In this document: one piece after another, positions 1 through 7,952 of the stretch
Numbering within the stretch: the stretch's first letter is position 1
Layout: every line of letters starts with the position of its first letter
Assembly: GCF_015767275.1 (NCBI RefSeq)
Contig: NZ_JADWMY010000007.1
Span: 186,001-250,000 of the forward strand
Direction: 5' to 3'
Origin: Herbaspirillum sp. AP02
Lineage (GTDB): Bacteria; Pseudomonadota; Gammaproteobacteria; Burkholderiales; Burkholderiaceae_D
Length of the DNA stretch: 64,000 nucleotides
Notes under the pieces: generated by a model
The model's database searches: none
Seen by the model: the letters and a program-made list of their open reading frames with translations, nothing else
What the model was told of the DNA's origin: nothing
Position numbers and translations under genes: made by a program

Positions 1-431
1 TACCAGTAGGTCAGGTAGAGGATGATGCCGGGGAAGAAGCCGGCCTCGGCCACGCCCAGGAAGAAGCGCATGATGTAAAACACCGTCGGTGTCTGCACGA
101 ACATCATGGCGCCGGAGATGATGCCCCAGCTGAACATGATGCGGGCAATCCAGCGACGCGCGCCGAAGCGATGCAGCATCAGGTTGCTGGGCACTTCGAA
201 GATGAAATACCCGAGGAAGAAGATGCCGGCGCCCAGACCGTACACGGCCTCGGAAAACTGCAGTTCGTTCAACATCTGCAGCTTGGCGAAACCGACGTTG
301 ACGCGGTCGAGATAGGCGACCACGTAGCAGATGAAGAGGAAGGGAATCAGGCGCCAGGTGACTTTGGCATAGAGCCGCTCTTCGGCGGCCGGCGCAAACC
401 CGGCGTGGCCGGTGGCGATGGTGGTGGTCAT
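1..431 (-). CDS. MFS transporter, anion:cation symporter type (N-terminal part)
   Basis: The first 143 residues of a major facilitator permease are present; the gene runs off the left edge. After a ~20-residue cytoplasmic N-terminus comes a first membrane helix ending in the YLDRVNVGFA signature typical of the anion:cation symporter (phthalate/tartrate/hexuronate permease) branch, then GAGIFFLGYF and an RFGARRW loop. The ATG follows a GGAG box at 5-nt spacing. It starts 68 nt after the class II aldolase stop on the same strand, so the two are probably one operon and the permease may import the aldolase pathway's substrate, likely an organic or sugar acid. The exact substrate cannot be read from this fragment. 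Confidence 0.9.
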   Translation of the reverse strand, partial: MTTTIATGHAGFAPAAEERLYAKVTWRLIPFLFICYVVAYLDRVNVGFAKLQMLNELQFSEAVYGLGAGIFFLGYFIFEVPSNLMLHRFGARRWIARIMFSWGIISGAMMFVQTPTVFYIMRFFLGVAEAGFFPGIILYLTYW

Positions 432-499
432 GGGGTCTCCGTTGTGATGGGGTACTGCTGGCCGGCCGCCTCTGCGGGCGCTCGGCCGCTGTTGCCGGC

Positions 500-1312
500 T
501 CAGGTGAACATGTCGGGCTGGGTCGCCACCAGGTCGTCGTAGATGGGCTGGAAGTGTAACCAGCCGATGTAGTCACTCCCGACGTGCTCGCGGCTGTAGC
601 GGGCCTTGTCTTCGGGCACCAGGCGCGGCGTCTGGCCGCTGGCGGCGATGAGCAACTGCTGTTTGCAGCATCGTTCCAGGGCGATGAACCAGAAGGCGGC
701 CGATTCGATGCTGTGGCGGCTGGCGGTCAACAGCCCGTGGTTCTGATGGATGGCCGCCTTCACGCCGGCAAAGGCATTGGCCACGCGATGCCCGGCCTTG
801 ACCTCGACGGCGACCTGGCCGGCCTCGTCGCCGATGACCACGTGGTCTTCGAAGAAGGCGGCGGCATCCTGACTGATCGGCAACAGCGGCTGGCCCAGCG
901 TGGAGAAGGCGGTGCCGTATTCGGTATGGGCATGGCACATGGCGACGATCTCGGGATGCGCTTCGTGCACGGCCGCATGCAACACGAAACCGGCGCGGTT
1001 GACAGCATAGTCGCCCTCGATCACGCGACCTTCGTGATCCACCAGGATCAGGTTGGACATACGCACCTGATTGAAATGCACGGCCATCGGATTGGTCCAG
1101 TACAAGTGGGGACGTTCCGGGTCACGCACCGTCAGGTGGCCGGCGAAACCATAGTCGAAGCCTTGCTGGGCGAAGGCGCGGCAGGCCGCGACCAGACGCT
1201 TCTTGAGGTAGAGACGCTGCTCGTCGAAGCTCTTGAAATCGGGAATCTCGGGGAACCTCAGGCCCAGTTGCTCGGGCTGATAGACGGATGTGCGTTTGAC
1301 GGTGTCGAGCAT
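500..1312 (-). CDS. Class II aldolase/adducin family protein
   Basis: A 270-residue protein of the class II aldolase/adducin fold, a family of zinc-dependent aldolases, epimerases and decarboxylases acting on small sugar phosphates or hydroxy acids. Candidate metal ligands are the histidines of VHEAHPEIVAMCHAHTEYG (about residues 118-136) and the later IHQNHGLLT. The length fits non-fused members of the family. It is divergent from a LysR regulator and followed by an MFS permease on the same strand, the usual layout of a small inducible catabolic cluster. Family assignment is firm; substrate and reaction are not determined by the sequence. Confidence 0.9.
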   Translation of the reverse strand: MLDTVKRTSVYQPEQLGLRFPEIPDFKSFDEQRLYLKKRLVAACRAFAQQGFDYGFAGHLTVRDPERPHLYWTNPMAVHFNQVRMSNLILVDHEGRVIEGDYAVNRAGFVLHAAVHEAHPEIVAMCHAHTEYGTAFSTLGQPLLPISQDAAAFFEDHVVIGDEAGQVAVEVKAGHRVANAFAGVKAAIHQNHGLLTASRHSIESAAFWFIALERCCKQQLLIAASGQTPRLVPEDKARYSREHVGSDYIGWLHFQPIYDDLVATQPDMFT

Positions 1313-1423
1313 GATGCGGTCTCCTGTTATCGGGAATGAAGGGGCGCAGGTAGTCTTCCTGACGGCTGGCTGCCATGGTGGCAGTACGCCCGCGCGTTGA
1401 CAAAAGACCTGTTTTCACCGATT

Positions 1424-1440
1424 GTTGAATCCGGCTCAAC
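1424..1440 (+). promoter_or_regulatory. Candidate LysR-type operator (T-N11-A box)
   Basis: A 17-nt interrupted palindrome, GTTGA-N7-TCAAC, contains the T-N11-A arrangement (T at 1426, A at 1438) that LysR proteins bind. It lies 45 nt before the LysR start, in the divergent gap with the aldolase gene, where such a box would control both directions. Binding by this particular regulator is inferred from position only. Confidence 0.5.
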
Positions 1441-1484
1441 CATAGGCCGATCCGCTGCACACTCCACCCTGCCAGCCATCCGCC

Positions 1485-2402
1485 ATGCGCAAACTGCCCT
1501 CCTTCTTCTCGCTACGTGCCTTCGAGGCGGCTGCCCGGCTGGGCAGTTTCACACTGGCCGCACAAGAGCTGCACCTGACCACCTCGGCCATCAGTCACCA
1601 GGTACGTTCGCTCGAGGAGTGGTGCGGCAAGGAGTTGTTCATCCGCCAGACCCGGCGGGTGACGCTGACCCTCCAGGGGCAGCTGTTTCTGGGCAAGCTC
1701 TCCCCGGCCTTCGATGCGATCGAAGACGCCTGCGCGGTGTTCCGCCAGGCCGATGAGCGGGCCGTGCTGGCGGTGCATTGCGCGCCCAGCTTTGCCAGCA
1801 AGTGGTTGAGTCCGCGCCTGGGGCAGTTCATGCAGGCGCATCCGGCGATCACCCTGCAGATGTCCACCAGTGCCGAACCCATCGACCTGCAGCGCGACGC
1901 CGCCATCGATATCGACATTGCCTACGGCGCCCCACCGCACCGCGATGGCGTCCTCGTCGAAGCCCTGGGCGTGGAGCCGACCGTACCGCTGTGCTCTCCG
2001 ACGCTGCTGCAGCGTCATGCCATCCGGGGGCCGCTGGATCTGCTGGAACTCACCCTGATCGAATCCAAGCTCAATCCGGTGCGCTGGAAGGACTGGTTCG
2101 ACCTGCACGGCGTACGCCTGCCGCCGCGCGCCCACCCCTCCTTCGACCGTGGTTCGCTGGCGGTAGCCGCCGCCGTCGATGGCCTGGGCGTGGCGCTGGA
2201 GACGGCGCGCTTCGCCGAGACCGAACTGGCACGCGGGGACCTGGTGCGGCTGGACGAGAATGTCTTCAAGTCCATCCACAAGGAAATGCACTTCCTGTGC
2301 TATCGCCGGGGAGACGCCGGCATGCGGGCGGTGAAGGCATTCAGGGAATGGGTACGTGCGGCAGCGGGTGAACCCGGCGAGGACCACGTGCAACGCGACT
2401 AG
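1485..2402 (+). CDS. LysR family transcriptional regulator (GcvA-like)
   Basis: A 305-residue LysR regulator. The N-terminal winged helix-turn-helix occupies residues 1-60 (LRAFEAAARLGSFTLAAQELHLTTSAISHQV is the characteristic core, given here only as landmark positions 9-40), followed by a linker helix and the two-lobed effector-binding domain from about residue 90. Wording such as SAISHQVRSLEE and FIRQTRRVTLT places it with GcvA-type members. It is transcribed away from the aldolase/permease genes and most likely controls them in response to a pathway intermediate. A LysR-type palindrome lies upstream. A strong hairpin 28 nt after the stop could end its transcript. Confidence 0.9.
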   Translation: MRKLPSFFSLRAFEAAARLGSFTLAAQELHLTTSAISHQVRSLEEWCGKELFIRQTRRVTLTLQGQLFLGKLSPAFDAIEDACAVFRQADERAVLAVHCAPSFASKWLSPRLGQFMQAHPAITLQMSTSAEPIDLQRDAAIDIDIAYGAPPHRDGVLVEALGVEPTVPLCSPTLLQRHAIRGPLDLLELTLIESKLNPVRWKDWFDLHGVRLPPRAHPSFDRGSLAVAAAVDGLGVALETARFAETELARGDLVRLDENVFKSIHKEMHFLCYRRGDAGMRAVKAFREWVRAAAGEPGEDHVQRD

Positions 2403-2428
2403 TCCGCTTGTTTCTGCTGCACGAAAAG

Positions 2429-2485
2429 CAAAAACGCCCCGTTCTTGCGAACGAGGCGTTTTATTTGGCGGAGCGGACGGGGCTC
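2429..2485 (-). repeat. Direct repeat copy 1: truncated tRNA-Asp 3' end plus terminator
   Basis: These 57 bp are identical to 2595-2651. On the minus strand the copy holds the last ~20 nt of tRNA-Asp (3' half of the T stem, acceptor strand and CCA) followed by the same terminator hairpin. The rest of the tRNA is missing beyond 2485, so this is a degenerate second tRNA-Asp unit or an attachment-type duplication. The hairpin has T/A runs on both sides and may also stop the LysR transcript arriving on the plus strand. Confidence 0.85.
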
Positions 2486-2594
2486 TCCTACACATGCGCA
2501 GGCCGCGGAATCGCTTGCAGGCGATTCCCTTCTCGCCCCGCCGGGAGCCGCGCAGGCGGCTCCCTCCACTCCGCAGGTTTTCGCTGCGCAAAAA

Positions 2595-2651
2595 CAAAAA
2601 CGCCCCGTTCTTGCGAACGAGGCGTTTTATTTGGCGGAGCGGACGGGGCTC
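2595..2651 (-). repeat. Direct repeat copy 2: 3' end of intact tRNA-Asp plus terminator
   Basis: Second copy of the 57-bp repeat, offset 166 bp from the first. It covers the 3' end of the functional tRNA-Asp (2632-2651) and its downstream terminator (2596-2631). Identity over 57 bp that includes non-coding terminator sequence indicates a recent duplication or gene conversion rather than convergence. Confidence 0.85.
2596..2629 (-). terminator. Rho-independent terminator of tRNA-Asp
   Basis: The hairpin pairs AAAACGCC with GGCGTTTT, extended inward by CGTTC/GAACG around a TTGC loop, and ends in a T-run on the minus strand directly after the CCA end of tRNA-Asp. The symmetric A and T runs would allow bidirectional use. 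An identical hairpin is found in the upstream repeat copy at 2430-2463. Confidence 0.85.
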
Positions 2652-2708
2652 GAACCCGCGACCCCCGGCGTGACAGGCCGGTATTCTAACCAACTGAACT
2701 ACCACTCC
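2632..2708 (-). tRNA. tRNA-Asp (GTC)
   Basis: The minus strand folds into a 77-nt cloverleaf: acceptor strands GGAGTGG and CCGCTCC (with one G-T pair), D arm with AGTTGGTTAG, anticodon stem-loop CCTGTCACGCC region giving anticodon GTC (Asp), T loop GGTTCGAGCC and an encoded CCA. A TATAAT box lies about 40 nt upstream and a strong terminator immediately follows. Its 3' 20 nt and terminator are duplicated 166 bp away. Confidence 0.95.
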
Positions 2709-2748
2709 TAAAACCGTTTCAGCTGTCGTTGCTTGCTGAAAGAACGCT

Positions 2749-2754
2749 ATTATA
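2749..2754 (-). promoter_or_regulatory. -10 box of the tRNA-Asp promoter
   Basis: A perfect TATAAT on the minus strand lies 40 nt before the tRNA 5' end. A recognisable -35 at 17 bp is poor (TAGCTT). A perfect AGCTTTTT/AAAAAGCT palindrome at 2759-2776 occupies the spacer and may matter for its activity. Confidence 0.5.
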
Positions 2755-2818
2755 GGAGAGCTTTTTCTAAAAAGCTAGGCCCTATTCCTAAAATTGCGAA
2801 ATATTTTACGGCGAGGCC

Positions 2819-3412
2819 TCAGGCCTTGAACTTGCCTTCAAACGCCAGCTTCGACAGCGGTTCACGCGGGCTCGGGACTTCGCGGGCCTGCAGGCCTTCG
2901 GGCAGGACGGACTTGTCGCCCAGCTTGCCGATGACGACCATGGCTTCCACCGAGAATTCCGCCGGTACGTTCAGTTCAGTGCGGGCCTTGTCCTTGTCAA
3001 AACCGGCCATGCCGTGGGCGTGCCAGCCGGACAGCGAGGCTTGCAGGGCCAGGTAGCCCCAGGCCGAGCCGGTGTCGAAGGAGTGGGTCGGGGCCGGGAC
3101 GACTTCGGTCGCGCCCGGGGGCAGCATGACGGTACGCGAGAGCACCACGATCAGGACCGAGGCGTTGGCGCACCAGGCGCGGTTGAATTCGTTCAACAGG
3201 CCCAGCAGGCTGTCCCATGCAGGGGTGCCGCGACGGGCGTAGACGAAGCGCCAGGGCTGGGCATTGTAGGCGGAAGGCGCCCAGCGGGCGGCTTCCAGGA
3301 AGGTCAGTACGGTCTCTTCGGAAATCTCGGCACCGTTGTAGGCGCGGGGCGACCAGCGGTTCAGGAATTGCGGATCGATGGGGTAGTCGGCGTTACGCGG
3401 ATTGGCGGACAT
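2819..3412 (-). CDS. Nitroreductase family protein
   Basis: A 197-residue FMN-dependent nitroreductase-fold protein. The N-terminal RWSPRAYNG and EAARWAPSAYNAQPWRFVYA segments (about residues 19-58) are the FMN-phosphate and dimer-interface signature of the family; a C-terminal ID-x-x-G-like region is replaced by a short basic tail. Such proteins transfer two electrons from NAD(P)H to nitro, quinone or enone substrates in the cytosol, often in dehalogenation or redox-stress contexts. It stands alone between tRNA-Asp and mnmE on the same strand. Physiological substrate unknown. Confidence 0.9.
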   Translation of the reverse strand: MSANPRNADYPIDPQFLNRWSPRAYNGAEISEETVLTFLEAARWAPSAYNAQPWRFVYARRGTPAWDSLLGLLNEFNRAWCANASVLIVVLSRTVMLPPGATEVVPAPTHSFDTGSAWGYLALQASLSGWHAHGMAGFDKDKARTELNVPAEFSVEAMVVIGKLGDKSVLPEGLQAREVPSPREPLSKLAFEGKFKA

Positions 3413-3740
3413 GCTCTTTTCCTGTGAAGTTGTTTTTGAGGGATGAATTCAGGCAGCAGGCATATTAGCAGCGCCACCTTTTTCGTGCAGAGCAGCAAAG
3501 GAAACCAGCGATGCGCGACTGCTTGAGCCATAAAAAAACCCGCGCACCTTGCGGCGGCGGGTTAAATCCAATTCTCAGGGGTGATGAATTGGAGGGGGAG
3601 GAACTTCAGAATAACGATGCTCTCTCCCCACCTCCAAGCTTTTTACACGCTGTAACATCCGTTGCAATTCTGCAGTGGACTGTCGGGAAACTGTCAGGAA
3701 TGTATGTGTCGTTCGACCTTCAACTTCCCCGTACCCTCAC
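3413..3740. other. Intergenic region between nitroreductase and mnmE
   Basis: This 328-nt gap holds the likely mnmE terminator (3532-3563) and the presumed promoter of the nitroreductase gene. No convincing coding sequence or RNA was recognised. Confidence 0.6.
3532..3563 (-). terminator. Probable terminator downstream of mnmE
   Basis: AACCCGC (3537-3543) pairs with GCGGGTT (3557-3563), followed on the minus strand by a run of seven T. It lies ~180 nt beyond the mnmE stop, in the right orientation to end the yidC/mnmE side transcript before the nitroreductase gene. Confidence 0.7.
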
Positions 3741-5141
3741 CTACTTGCCGATACAGAAACGCGAGAAGATCACCCCCAGCAGGTCATCCGGCGTGAACTT
3801 GCCGGTGATGCTGGACAGGCGCTCCTGCGCCAGCCGCAGTTCTTCGGCGAACAGGTCCAGCGCATGCTCGCCGGCCTCGTTGTCCAGCGCCGCATGGGCC
3901 GCTGCCTGGGCCAGGTGCTCATCTGCCGCCTTCAAGGCCAGCAGATGGCGCTCACGTGCCAGGTAGCGCGATTCCACGGTCTGCTGCCAACCGGCAATGC
4001 GCAACAGTTCGCCGCGCAACAGTTCCACGCCCTGCCCTTCGGCTGCCGACAGGTAGACATGGGTGGCGTCGGGCATCTGGTCCACTGCCGGCTTGTGCCC
4101 GGAGCGATCGATCTTGTTCCAGATGCGGATGATCGGCACGCCCTCGGGAAAACGGGCGGTGATCTTTTCATCTTCCAGCGTCGGTCCCCGATCAGCATCC
4201 AGCATGTGCAGGATGACGTCGGCCTTGGCCACCTCGGCCCAGGTGCGTTCGATGCCGATGCGTTCGACCTCGTCGGGGCCGCTGCCATCGGCGCCAGCCT
4301 CGCGGATGCCGGCGGTGTCGATGATGTTCAGCGGCATGCCTTCGATCTGGATGGTCTGGGTGACCTTGTCGCGGGTAGTGCCGGCGATGGGGGTAACGAT
4401 GGCCACGTCCGAGCCGGCCAGGACGTTAAGCAGCGAGGATTTCCCGACGTTGGGCTTGCCCGCCAGCACGGCGTTGAGGCCGTCGCGCAGCAGGGCGCCC
4501 TGCGCGGCATGGCGGAAGACATCTTCCAGCGTGCTGCGGATGGTGGCCAGTTGACCACGCGCATCGCTCTGCTTGAGGAAGTCGATTTCTTCCTCGGGGA
4601 AGTCCAGTGTCGCCTCCACCAGCATGCGCAAGCGCGTGACCTGGTCGACCAGCTCGTGGATCACCTTGGAAAAAGCGCCGGAGAGCGACTCCGAGGCCGA
4701 CTTGGCGGCCGCCTCGGTGGTGGCTTCGATCAGGTCGGCCACGGCCTCGGCCTGGGCCAGGTCGATCTTGTCGTTGAGGAAGGCGCGCTGGGTGAATTCA
4801 CCCGGCTCGGCCAGGCGCAGGCCGATCTCGGCGCCAGCCTGGACGCAGCGTGCCAGCAGCATCTGCATCACCACCGGGCCGCCATGGCCCTGCAGTTCGA
4901 GCACGTCTTCGCCGGTGTAGGAATGCGGGCCCGGGAAATGGATCGCCAGGCCCTGGTCGATGGCGCTGCCATCCTCGTTGAGGAAAGGCAGATAGGTGGC
5001 GTGGCGCGGAGCCAGGCTGTCGCGTCCGCATACGGCGCGGATCACCGGTGCCAGGTTCTTGCCGGAAATGCGGACCACGCCGATGCCGCCGCGTCCGGGA
5101 GCGGTGGCGATGGCGGCAATGGGAGAAGAATCGAAAGTCAT
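3741..5141 (-). CDS. mnmE: tRNA uridine-5-carboxymethylaminomethyl modification GTPase MnmE
   Basis: With MnmG, MnmE installs the cmnm5 modification on U34 of tRNAs reading split codon boxes, using a folate-bound one-carbon unit. The 466-residue protein has the N-terminal folate-binding domain (1-120, opening [10 protein letters not shown]-like with [12 protein letters not shown]), a helical domain interrupted by a Ras-like G domain (P-loop GKPNVGKSS at 228-236, switch GTTRDKV at 254-260, DTAG at 275-278), and ends in the FCIGK motif whose cysteine is needed for catalysis. It is downstream of yidC but separated from it by a strong hairpin. Its partner mnmG is not in this window. Confidence 0.97.
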   Translation of the reverse strand: MTFDSSPIAAIATAPGRGGIGVVRISGKNLAPVIRAVCGRDSLAPRHATYLPFLNEDGSAIDQGLAIHFPGPHSYTGEDVLELQGHGGPVVMQMLLARCVQAGAEIGLRLAEPGEFTQRAFLNDKIDLAQAEAVADLIEATTEAAAKSASESLSGAFSKVIHELVDQVTRLRMLVEATLDFPEEEIDFLKQSDARGQLATIRSTLEDVFRHAAQGALLRDGLNAVLAGKPNVGKSSLLNVLAGSDVAIVTPIAGTTRDKVTQTIQIEGMPLNIIDTAGIREAGADGSGPDEVERIGIERTWAEVAKADVILHMLDADRGPTLEDEKITARFPEGVPIIRIWNKIDRSGHKPAVDQMPDATHVYLSAAEGQGVELLRGELLRIAGWQQTVESRYLARERHLLALKAADEHLAQAAAHAALDNEAGEHALDLFAEELRLAQERLSSITGKFTPDDLLGVIFSRFCIGK

Positions 5142-5238
5142 CTGCGTCTACTTGTTGTTGTGTGATCAAAACACGCTGTATCCCCCCCTTCGGGCCAGCG
5201 GTAAAGACAATGTTAAACCCGACGGGCGCGTGAGACCG

Positions 5239-5268
5239 AAAAAAAACCCGTGGAATCCACGGGTTTTT
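5239..5268 (-). terminator. Terminator after yidC
   Basis: A perfect AAAACCCGTGGA/TCCACGGGTTTT hairpin between the yidC stop and the mnmE start, with A and T tracts on the two sides. On the minus strand it would end the rpmH-rnpA-yidD-yidC transcript, implying that mnmE depends on read-through or on its own promoter. Confidence 0.85.
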
Positions 5269-5294
5269 CCTTTGATGGGCTGCAGGAACCAGCT

Positions 5295-7010
5295 TTACTT
5301 GGTCTTGCCGCTCTCGATATTGCGGGTGATCACCCATTGCTGCGCGATCGACAGGACGTTGTTGGTCACCCAGTACAGCACCAGGCCGGACGGGAAGAAG
5401 AAGAACATGAACGAGAACACCAGCGGCATGAACATCATCACCTTGGCCTGGACCGGATCCGGCGGGGTCGGGTTCAGCTTGGTCTGCAGGAACATCGAAG
5501 CAGCCATGATGATGGGCAGCAGGCCGATCGGCATGTTGAAGTAGGGGATGGTGCCGAACAGGCGGTCCGGGGCGGTCAGGTCATGCACCCAGCCCAGCCA
5601 CGGCGCGCCGCGCATTTCCACCGACGCCAGCAACACCGAGTACAGCGAGATGAACACCGGAATCTGGATCACGATGGGCAGGCAGCCGCCCAAGGGGTTG
5701 ATCTTCTCGGTCTTGTAGAGCGCCATCATCTCGCGGTTCGTGGCCTGCGGATCACCCTTGTGGCGTTCGCGGATGGCCTGCATCTTCGGCGAGACCGCCT
5801 TCATCTTGGCCATGCTGCGATAGCTGGCGGCCGACAGCGGGAAGAACACCAGCTTGATCAGCACGGTCAGCAGGATGATGGTCCAGCCCCAGTTGCCGAC
5901 CAGGTTGTGGATATGCGTCATCAGCCAGAAGATGGGCTCGGCGATCACGGTCAGGTGGCCATAGTCACGCACCAGATCCAGGCCCGGTGCAATCGCCTGC
6001 AGGGTCTTGGAGATGGTGGGGCCGGAGTACAGCTGGCTGTCCATGGTCACGCTGGCGTTGGGCGCCACGGTACCCAGCGGCAGGATGGAACCGACCGCGT
6101 ACAGGTTGTCGCCGACCTTCTTGCTGAAGACGTCGCGCTGGGCCTTCTCGGGCGGGATGAAGGCCGAGACGAAGTAGTGCTGCACCATCGCGATCCAGCC
6201 GTTGTCGGCCTTGTTGACGTGCTGCTGCTTGCCGTTGGCGATCTTTTCGAAGTCCAGCTTCTCGAAATGTTCGGTATCGCTATAGACCGCCGGACCGGTA
6301 AAGGTGCTGTAGAAGTGCGATTCGCCGCCAGGCTTGTTGCCGTCACGCACCAGTTGCAGGTACAGCGAGGGATTGATGGCCGCGGCGGTGGTGTTGGTCA
6401 CCGTGTGCTTGACATCGATCAGGTAGCTGTCGCGCTTGAAGGTATAGGTCTTGGTCAGCTTCACGCCACCCTGGTCGGCCACCAGCACCAATTGCACTTC
6501 GTTGCCGTTGTCCAGCGTACGCGGACCCGGCTGGGCGGTGAAGATGGTCTTGTGGTTGGGGAAGGGACCGCCGATGAGGCCCGACTCGGCCAGGTACATA
6601 TGACCCGGCTCGGAATCGAAGAGCACCACGTTCTTGGTCGGATCGACCACGTCCGGCTGCTTGAGCAATTCCAGGCGCTTCAACTCGCCGCCGACGGTAT
6701 CGATGCTGGCCTTCACCAGATCGGTCGTGATGGTGATGGTTTCGCCCTTGGTCGCGACGGCGCTGCCGTCAGCGCCCGGCACCGCGCCAGGCGTACCGGC
6801 AGCGGTCGGAGCCGGTGTGCCGGTCTGCGGGACGGGCGAACCGGTCGGGCTGGCGGTGGGTGCGGCCGGATTGGCGGCGGCTTGCTCCTGAGTCGGGTTG
6901 GCCGACGGGAAGAACATCGACTGATGTCCGTTATGGCGCATCCAGCCATCCCAGAGCAACAGCAGGGAGAAGGAGAATACAACCCACAGGACGGTACGTT
7001 TGATATCCAT
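5295..7010 (-). CDS. yidC: Membrane protein insertase YidC
   Basis: YidC (571 residues) inserts and folds inner-membrane proteins alone or with SecYEG. Residues 7-25 form the N-terminal signal-anchor ([16 protein letters not shown]), followed by a Pro/Ala/Thr-rich linker, the large periplasmic beta-supersandwich domain of Gram-negative YidC (about 80-350) and the conserved five-helix core (about 360-560) with [14 protein letters not shown] and [16 protein letters not shown]. The length matches betaproteobacterial orthologues. It starts 16 nt after yidD in a tight rpmH-rnpA-yidD-yidC operon. One likely client group, the Fo subunits of ATP synthase, is encoded at 39.5-41 kb. Confidence 0.97.
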   Translation of the reverse strand: MDIKRTVLWVVFSFSLLLLWDGWMRHNGHQSMFFPSANPTQEQAAANPAAPTASPTGSPVPQTGTPAPTAAGTPGAVPGADGSAVATKGETITITTDLVKASIDTVGGELKRLELLKQPDVVDPTKNVVLFDSEPGHMYLAESGLIGGPFPNHKTIFTAQPGPRTLDNGNEVQLVLVADQGGVKLTKTYTFKRDSYLIDVKHTVTNTTAAAINPSLYLQLVRDGNKPGGESHFYSTFTGPAVYSDTEHFEKLDFEKIANGKQQHVNKADNGWIAMVQHYFVSAFIPPEKAQRDVFSKKVGDNLYAVGSILPLGTVAPNASVTMDSQLYSGPTISKTLQAIAPGLDLVRDYGHLTVIAEPIFWLMTHIHNLVGNWGWTIILLTVLIKLVFFPLSAASYRSMAKMKAVSPKMQAIRERHKGDPQATNREMMALYKTEKINPLGGCLPIVIQIPVFISLYSVLLASVEMRGAPWLGWVHDLTAPDRLFGTIPYFNMPIGLLPIIMAASMFLQTKLNPTPPDPVQAKVMMFMPLVFSFMFFFFPSGLVLYWVTNNVLSIAQQWVITRNIESGKTK

Positions 7011-7026
7011 ATGCGTATTGATGAGT

Positions 7027-7368
7027 TCAGGAGTGGCTGCAACCGTCAGCGGCCACAGGGGGAGAAACCCGCGCAGCCTGGGGCTGCGACGAAGTATTCG
7101 GAAAATCGGGAGAAGACGTGGAAGACTGGCTCATCGCATGCGCCCGCGCCTCGGCCGAGCCCGGCACGAAATCCAGTCCACCGGGATGCCAGGGATGGCA
7201 CTTGCACAGGCGCTTGCCGGCCAGCAGGCTGCCCTTGAGCGCGCCATGCACGCGCACCGCCTCGGCAGCATAGTCGGAACAGCTGGGATAGAAACGGCAA
7301 TTCTGCCCCAGGAACGGGCTCACTCCCAGCTTGTAGGCACGTAACAGCAGGAGCAAAGGCGTTTTCAT
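7027..7368 (-). CDS. yidD: Membrane protein insertion efficiency factor YidD
   Basis: A 113-residue YidD homologue. The first ~75 residues carry the family core: an amphipathic N-terminus ([17 protein letters not shown]) and the cysteine-containing [16 protein letters not shown] and [17 protein letters not shown] motifs. The C-terminal ~35 residues are a low-complexity Ser/Pro/Ala tail not expected in the family core. YidD is a small inner-membrane-associated protein that improves YidC-dependent insertion. It sits 6 nt after rnpA and 16 nt before yidC, the standard order. Confidence 0.95.
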   Translation of the reverse strand: MKTPLLLLLRAYKLGVSPFLGQNCRFYPSCSDYAAEAVRVHGALKGSLLAGKRLCKCHPWHPGGLDFVPGSAEARAHAMSQSSTSSPDFPNTSSQPQAARVSPPVAADGCSHS

Positions 7369-7374
7369 GACTTC

Positions 7375-7788
7375 CTATTTCCTGGCAAATGCCGGCGCGT
7401 TCGGCAAGAAAGCAAACAACTGCAGCAACTCGGCCCGCAGCATCGCCTTGACGCCGGCGCTGCGGGCTGGATCCTTGCGCGCATTGACCGGGCGCGACAG
7501 GCGCACGATGCAATCCACGGCGGGCAGTTCAGCTTGGCGGAACAGCTCGCGTGTGGCGCGCTTGATCGTATTGCGGGTCACCGCGCGCGGCGCGAGCCGC
7601 TTGGCCGCAACCACGCCCAGGCGAGCCTGCGGCAGGCTGTTACGGCGCGCATACAACACGAAGTGCTCGGTGCGATACACGGGGCGCAAACGAAAAACGG
7701 ATGAAAACTCATCCGTTTTAACGATTCGCCGATCGCGTGGGAAGTCGCCTGCTTGACGTGCTGGAAGCGGTGAGCGGACGTCCGTCAC
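7375..7788 (-). CDS. rnpA: Ribonuclease P protein component
   Basis: RnpA binds the catalytic RNA of RNase P and helps recognise the 5' leader of pre-tRNAs. The 137-residue frame contains FPRDRRIVKTDEFSSVFR near residue 20 and the RNR-like basic helix in the segment APRAVTRNTIKRATRELFR (about 70-88), where the usual RNRIKR core reads TRNTIKR. The start is a GTG 26 nt after rpmH with a weak ribosome-binding site; no ATG lies before the conserved core, so the start is somewhat uncertain. Translation is probably coupled to rpmH. Confidence 0.93.
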   Translation of the reverse strand: MTDVRSPLPARQAGDFPRDRRIVKTDEFSSVFRLRPVYRTEHFVLYARRNSLPQARLGVVAAKRLAPRAVTRNTIKRATRELFRQAELPAVDCIVRLSRPVNARKDPARSAGVKAMLRAELLQLFAFLPNAPAFARK

Positions 7789-7814
7789 TCGAAACGGCAG
7801 CGCAATGCTCTGGC

Positions 7815-7952
7815 TTAAACTGCAGCCAGACGCTTGCGGCCCTTGGCGCGACGGGCGTTGATCACGGCACGGCCGCCACGGGTTGCCATACGGGCACGGA
7901 AACCATGGGTACGCTTGCGACGCACGACGGAAGGTTGGTAAGTACGTTTCAT
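7815..7952 (-). CDS. rpmH: 50S ribosomal protein L34
   Basis: A 45-residue very basic protein starting MKRTYQPS and containing [10 protein letters not shown] and [11 protein letters not shown], the invariant L34 core; only the last two residues depart from the common 44-residue betaproteobacterial form. L34 is a late-assembling large-subunit protein. It heads the rpmH-rnpA-yidD-yidC operon, with a good sigma-70 promoter about 250 nt upstream. In most bacteria dnaA and oriC lie directly beyond rpmH; here there is a 1.2-kb gap and then prkA. Confidence 0.97.
   Translation of the reverse strand: MKRTYQPSVVRRKRTHGFRARMATRGGRAVINARRAKGRKRLAAV

Noticed and set aside
2429-2651. Prophage or integrative element at tRNA-Asp
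   Set aside because: Only 109 bp separate the repeats and no integrase or other mobile gene is nearby.
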